A stretch of 6,559 nucleotides of DNA from Rubripirellula sp. (lineage in GTDB: Bacteria > Planctomycetota > Planctomycetia > Pirellulales > Pirellulaceae). This document shows, one piece after another, positions 6,363 through 6,559 of this stretch. The stretch lies in NCBI GenBank assembly GCA_029287555.1, contig JARFQX010000589.1:1-6559 (forward strand), in the 5' to 3' direction. Every line of letters starts with the position of its first letter. Positions within the stretch are counted from its first letter, which is position 1. Below the pieces are notes generated by a model. It was not told the DNA's origin. It ran no database searches and worked only from the letters and a program-made list of their open reading frames with translations. A program made the translations under genes and the position numbers.

Positions 6363-6519
6363 GCTAGTGCTTTGTCAAACCTTGGAGTTTGGGTGGCCGG
6401 GAAAAGGGGTCAGACACCAAAAGTGCGAAGCACCCGAAGGGCCGTTCCGGCTTTTGGTGTCTGAACCCTTTTCCCGACCCCGGTTCAACCGCGTTTTTGA
6501 GTTCTGACAAAGCGCTAGC
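6363..6519. repeat. Nested inverted-repeat element (REP/MITE-like), about 157 bp
   Basis: Two nested pairs of inverted repeats surround a structured centre. The outer arms are GCTAGTGCTTTGTCA (6363-6377) and its partner TGACAAAGCGCTAGC (6505-6519), 14 of 15 pairs. The inner arms are 6398-6423 and 6451-6476, which pair at 25 of 26 positions (only G6409 against A6465 fails); the left inner arm contains GGGGTCAGACACC. The centre (6424-6450) can itself form two mini-hairpins: GTGC-GAA-GCAC (6423-6433) and CCGAA-(6 nt)-TTCCGG (6434-6450). The spacers between outer and inner arms (20 and 28 nt) are only loosely complementary. No protein is encoded, so it would need a transposase from elsewhere. The GGGGTCAGACACC core recalls repeats linked to REP-associated (Y1/IS200-like) transposases in environmental bacteria; that is from memory, not a search. 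It starts 37 bp after the mlaD stop. Confidence 0.8.
6398..6476 (+). terminator. Possible transcript end of the mla-like operon at the inner hairpin
   Basis: In the RNA the inner arms form a 26-position stem with one mismatch around a 27-nt structured loop, 72 bp after the mlaD stop. Such a hairpin could stop or protect the 3' end of the operon transcript, as REP hairpins do in enterobacteria. It lacks a following U-tract, so it would not be a classical intrinsic terminator. The same stem forms on the other strand. Confidence 0.35.
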
Positions 6520-6559
6520 GGCTGGCCCGCAGCAGACCCCGTGCTCGCCGAATCGCCGT

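Noticed and set aside
6258..6464. Small open frame running from mlaD into the palindromic element
   Set aside because: It overlaps the mlaD end in another frame and continues through the repeat; nothing suggests a real protein.

Overview
The window looks like chromosomal DNA from a GC-rich Gram-negative (diderm) bacterium. My best guess is a planctomycete of the Rhodopirellula/Pirellula kind. That guess rests on the style of the seryl-tRNA synthetase, ABC-ATPase and MCE proteins, on the weak or absent Shine-Dalgarno sequences, and on a long palindromic repeat carrying the motif GGGGTCAGACACC. It is an inference from memory and was not tested by a search.

Layout from left to right. (1) 1-615 (+): the C-terminal half of seryl-tRNA synthetase, cut by the window edge. 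An 18-bp tandem duplication spans its stop codon. (2) 673-1317 (-): a NarL/FixJ-type response regulator, convergent with serS. A short inverted repeat sits between the two genes. (3) 1318-1754: a 437-bp divergent intergenic region with one weak promoter candidate and no gene I can support. (4) 1755-3182 (+): an NtrC-type, sigma-54-dependent response regulator (REC, AAA+, Fis-type HTH) whose sigma-54 contact loop reads GSFTGA instead of GAFTGA. (5) 3183-3329: a short gap with an imperfect hairpin. (6) 3330-6325 (+): a compact three-gene operon for an MCE/Mla-type lipid ABC transporter, in the order permease (MlaE-like), ATPase (MlaF-like) and membrane-anchored MCE protein (MlaD-like). The first two genes overlap by ATGA. 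(7) 6363-6519: a nested inverted-repeat element of about 157 bp, probably a REP/MITE-like mobile repeat, just after the operon.

How the genes work together. MlaE, MlaF and MlaD should form an inner-membrane complex that moves phospholipid between the inner and outer membranes. The MlaD-like protein has one MCE domain and a long helical C-terminal part that could span part of the periplasm. No mlaB (STAS) or mlaC (periplasmic carrier) gene is seen. The two response regulators have no sensor kinase next to them in this window. The NtrC-type regulator lies directly upstream of the operon on the same strand and could control it, but I found no convincing sigma-54 promoter (-24/-12) before the permease gene, so this link is only a hypothesis. 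I see no clearly new multi-gene system. The most unusual non-coding feature is the nested palindrome at the right end.
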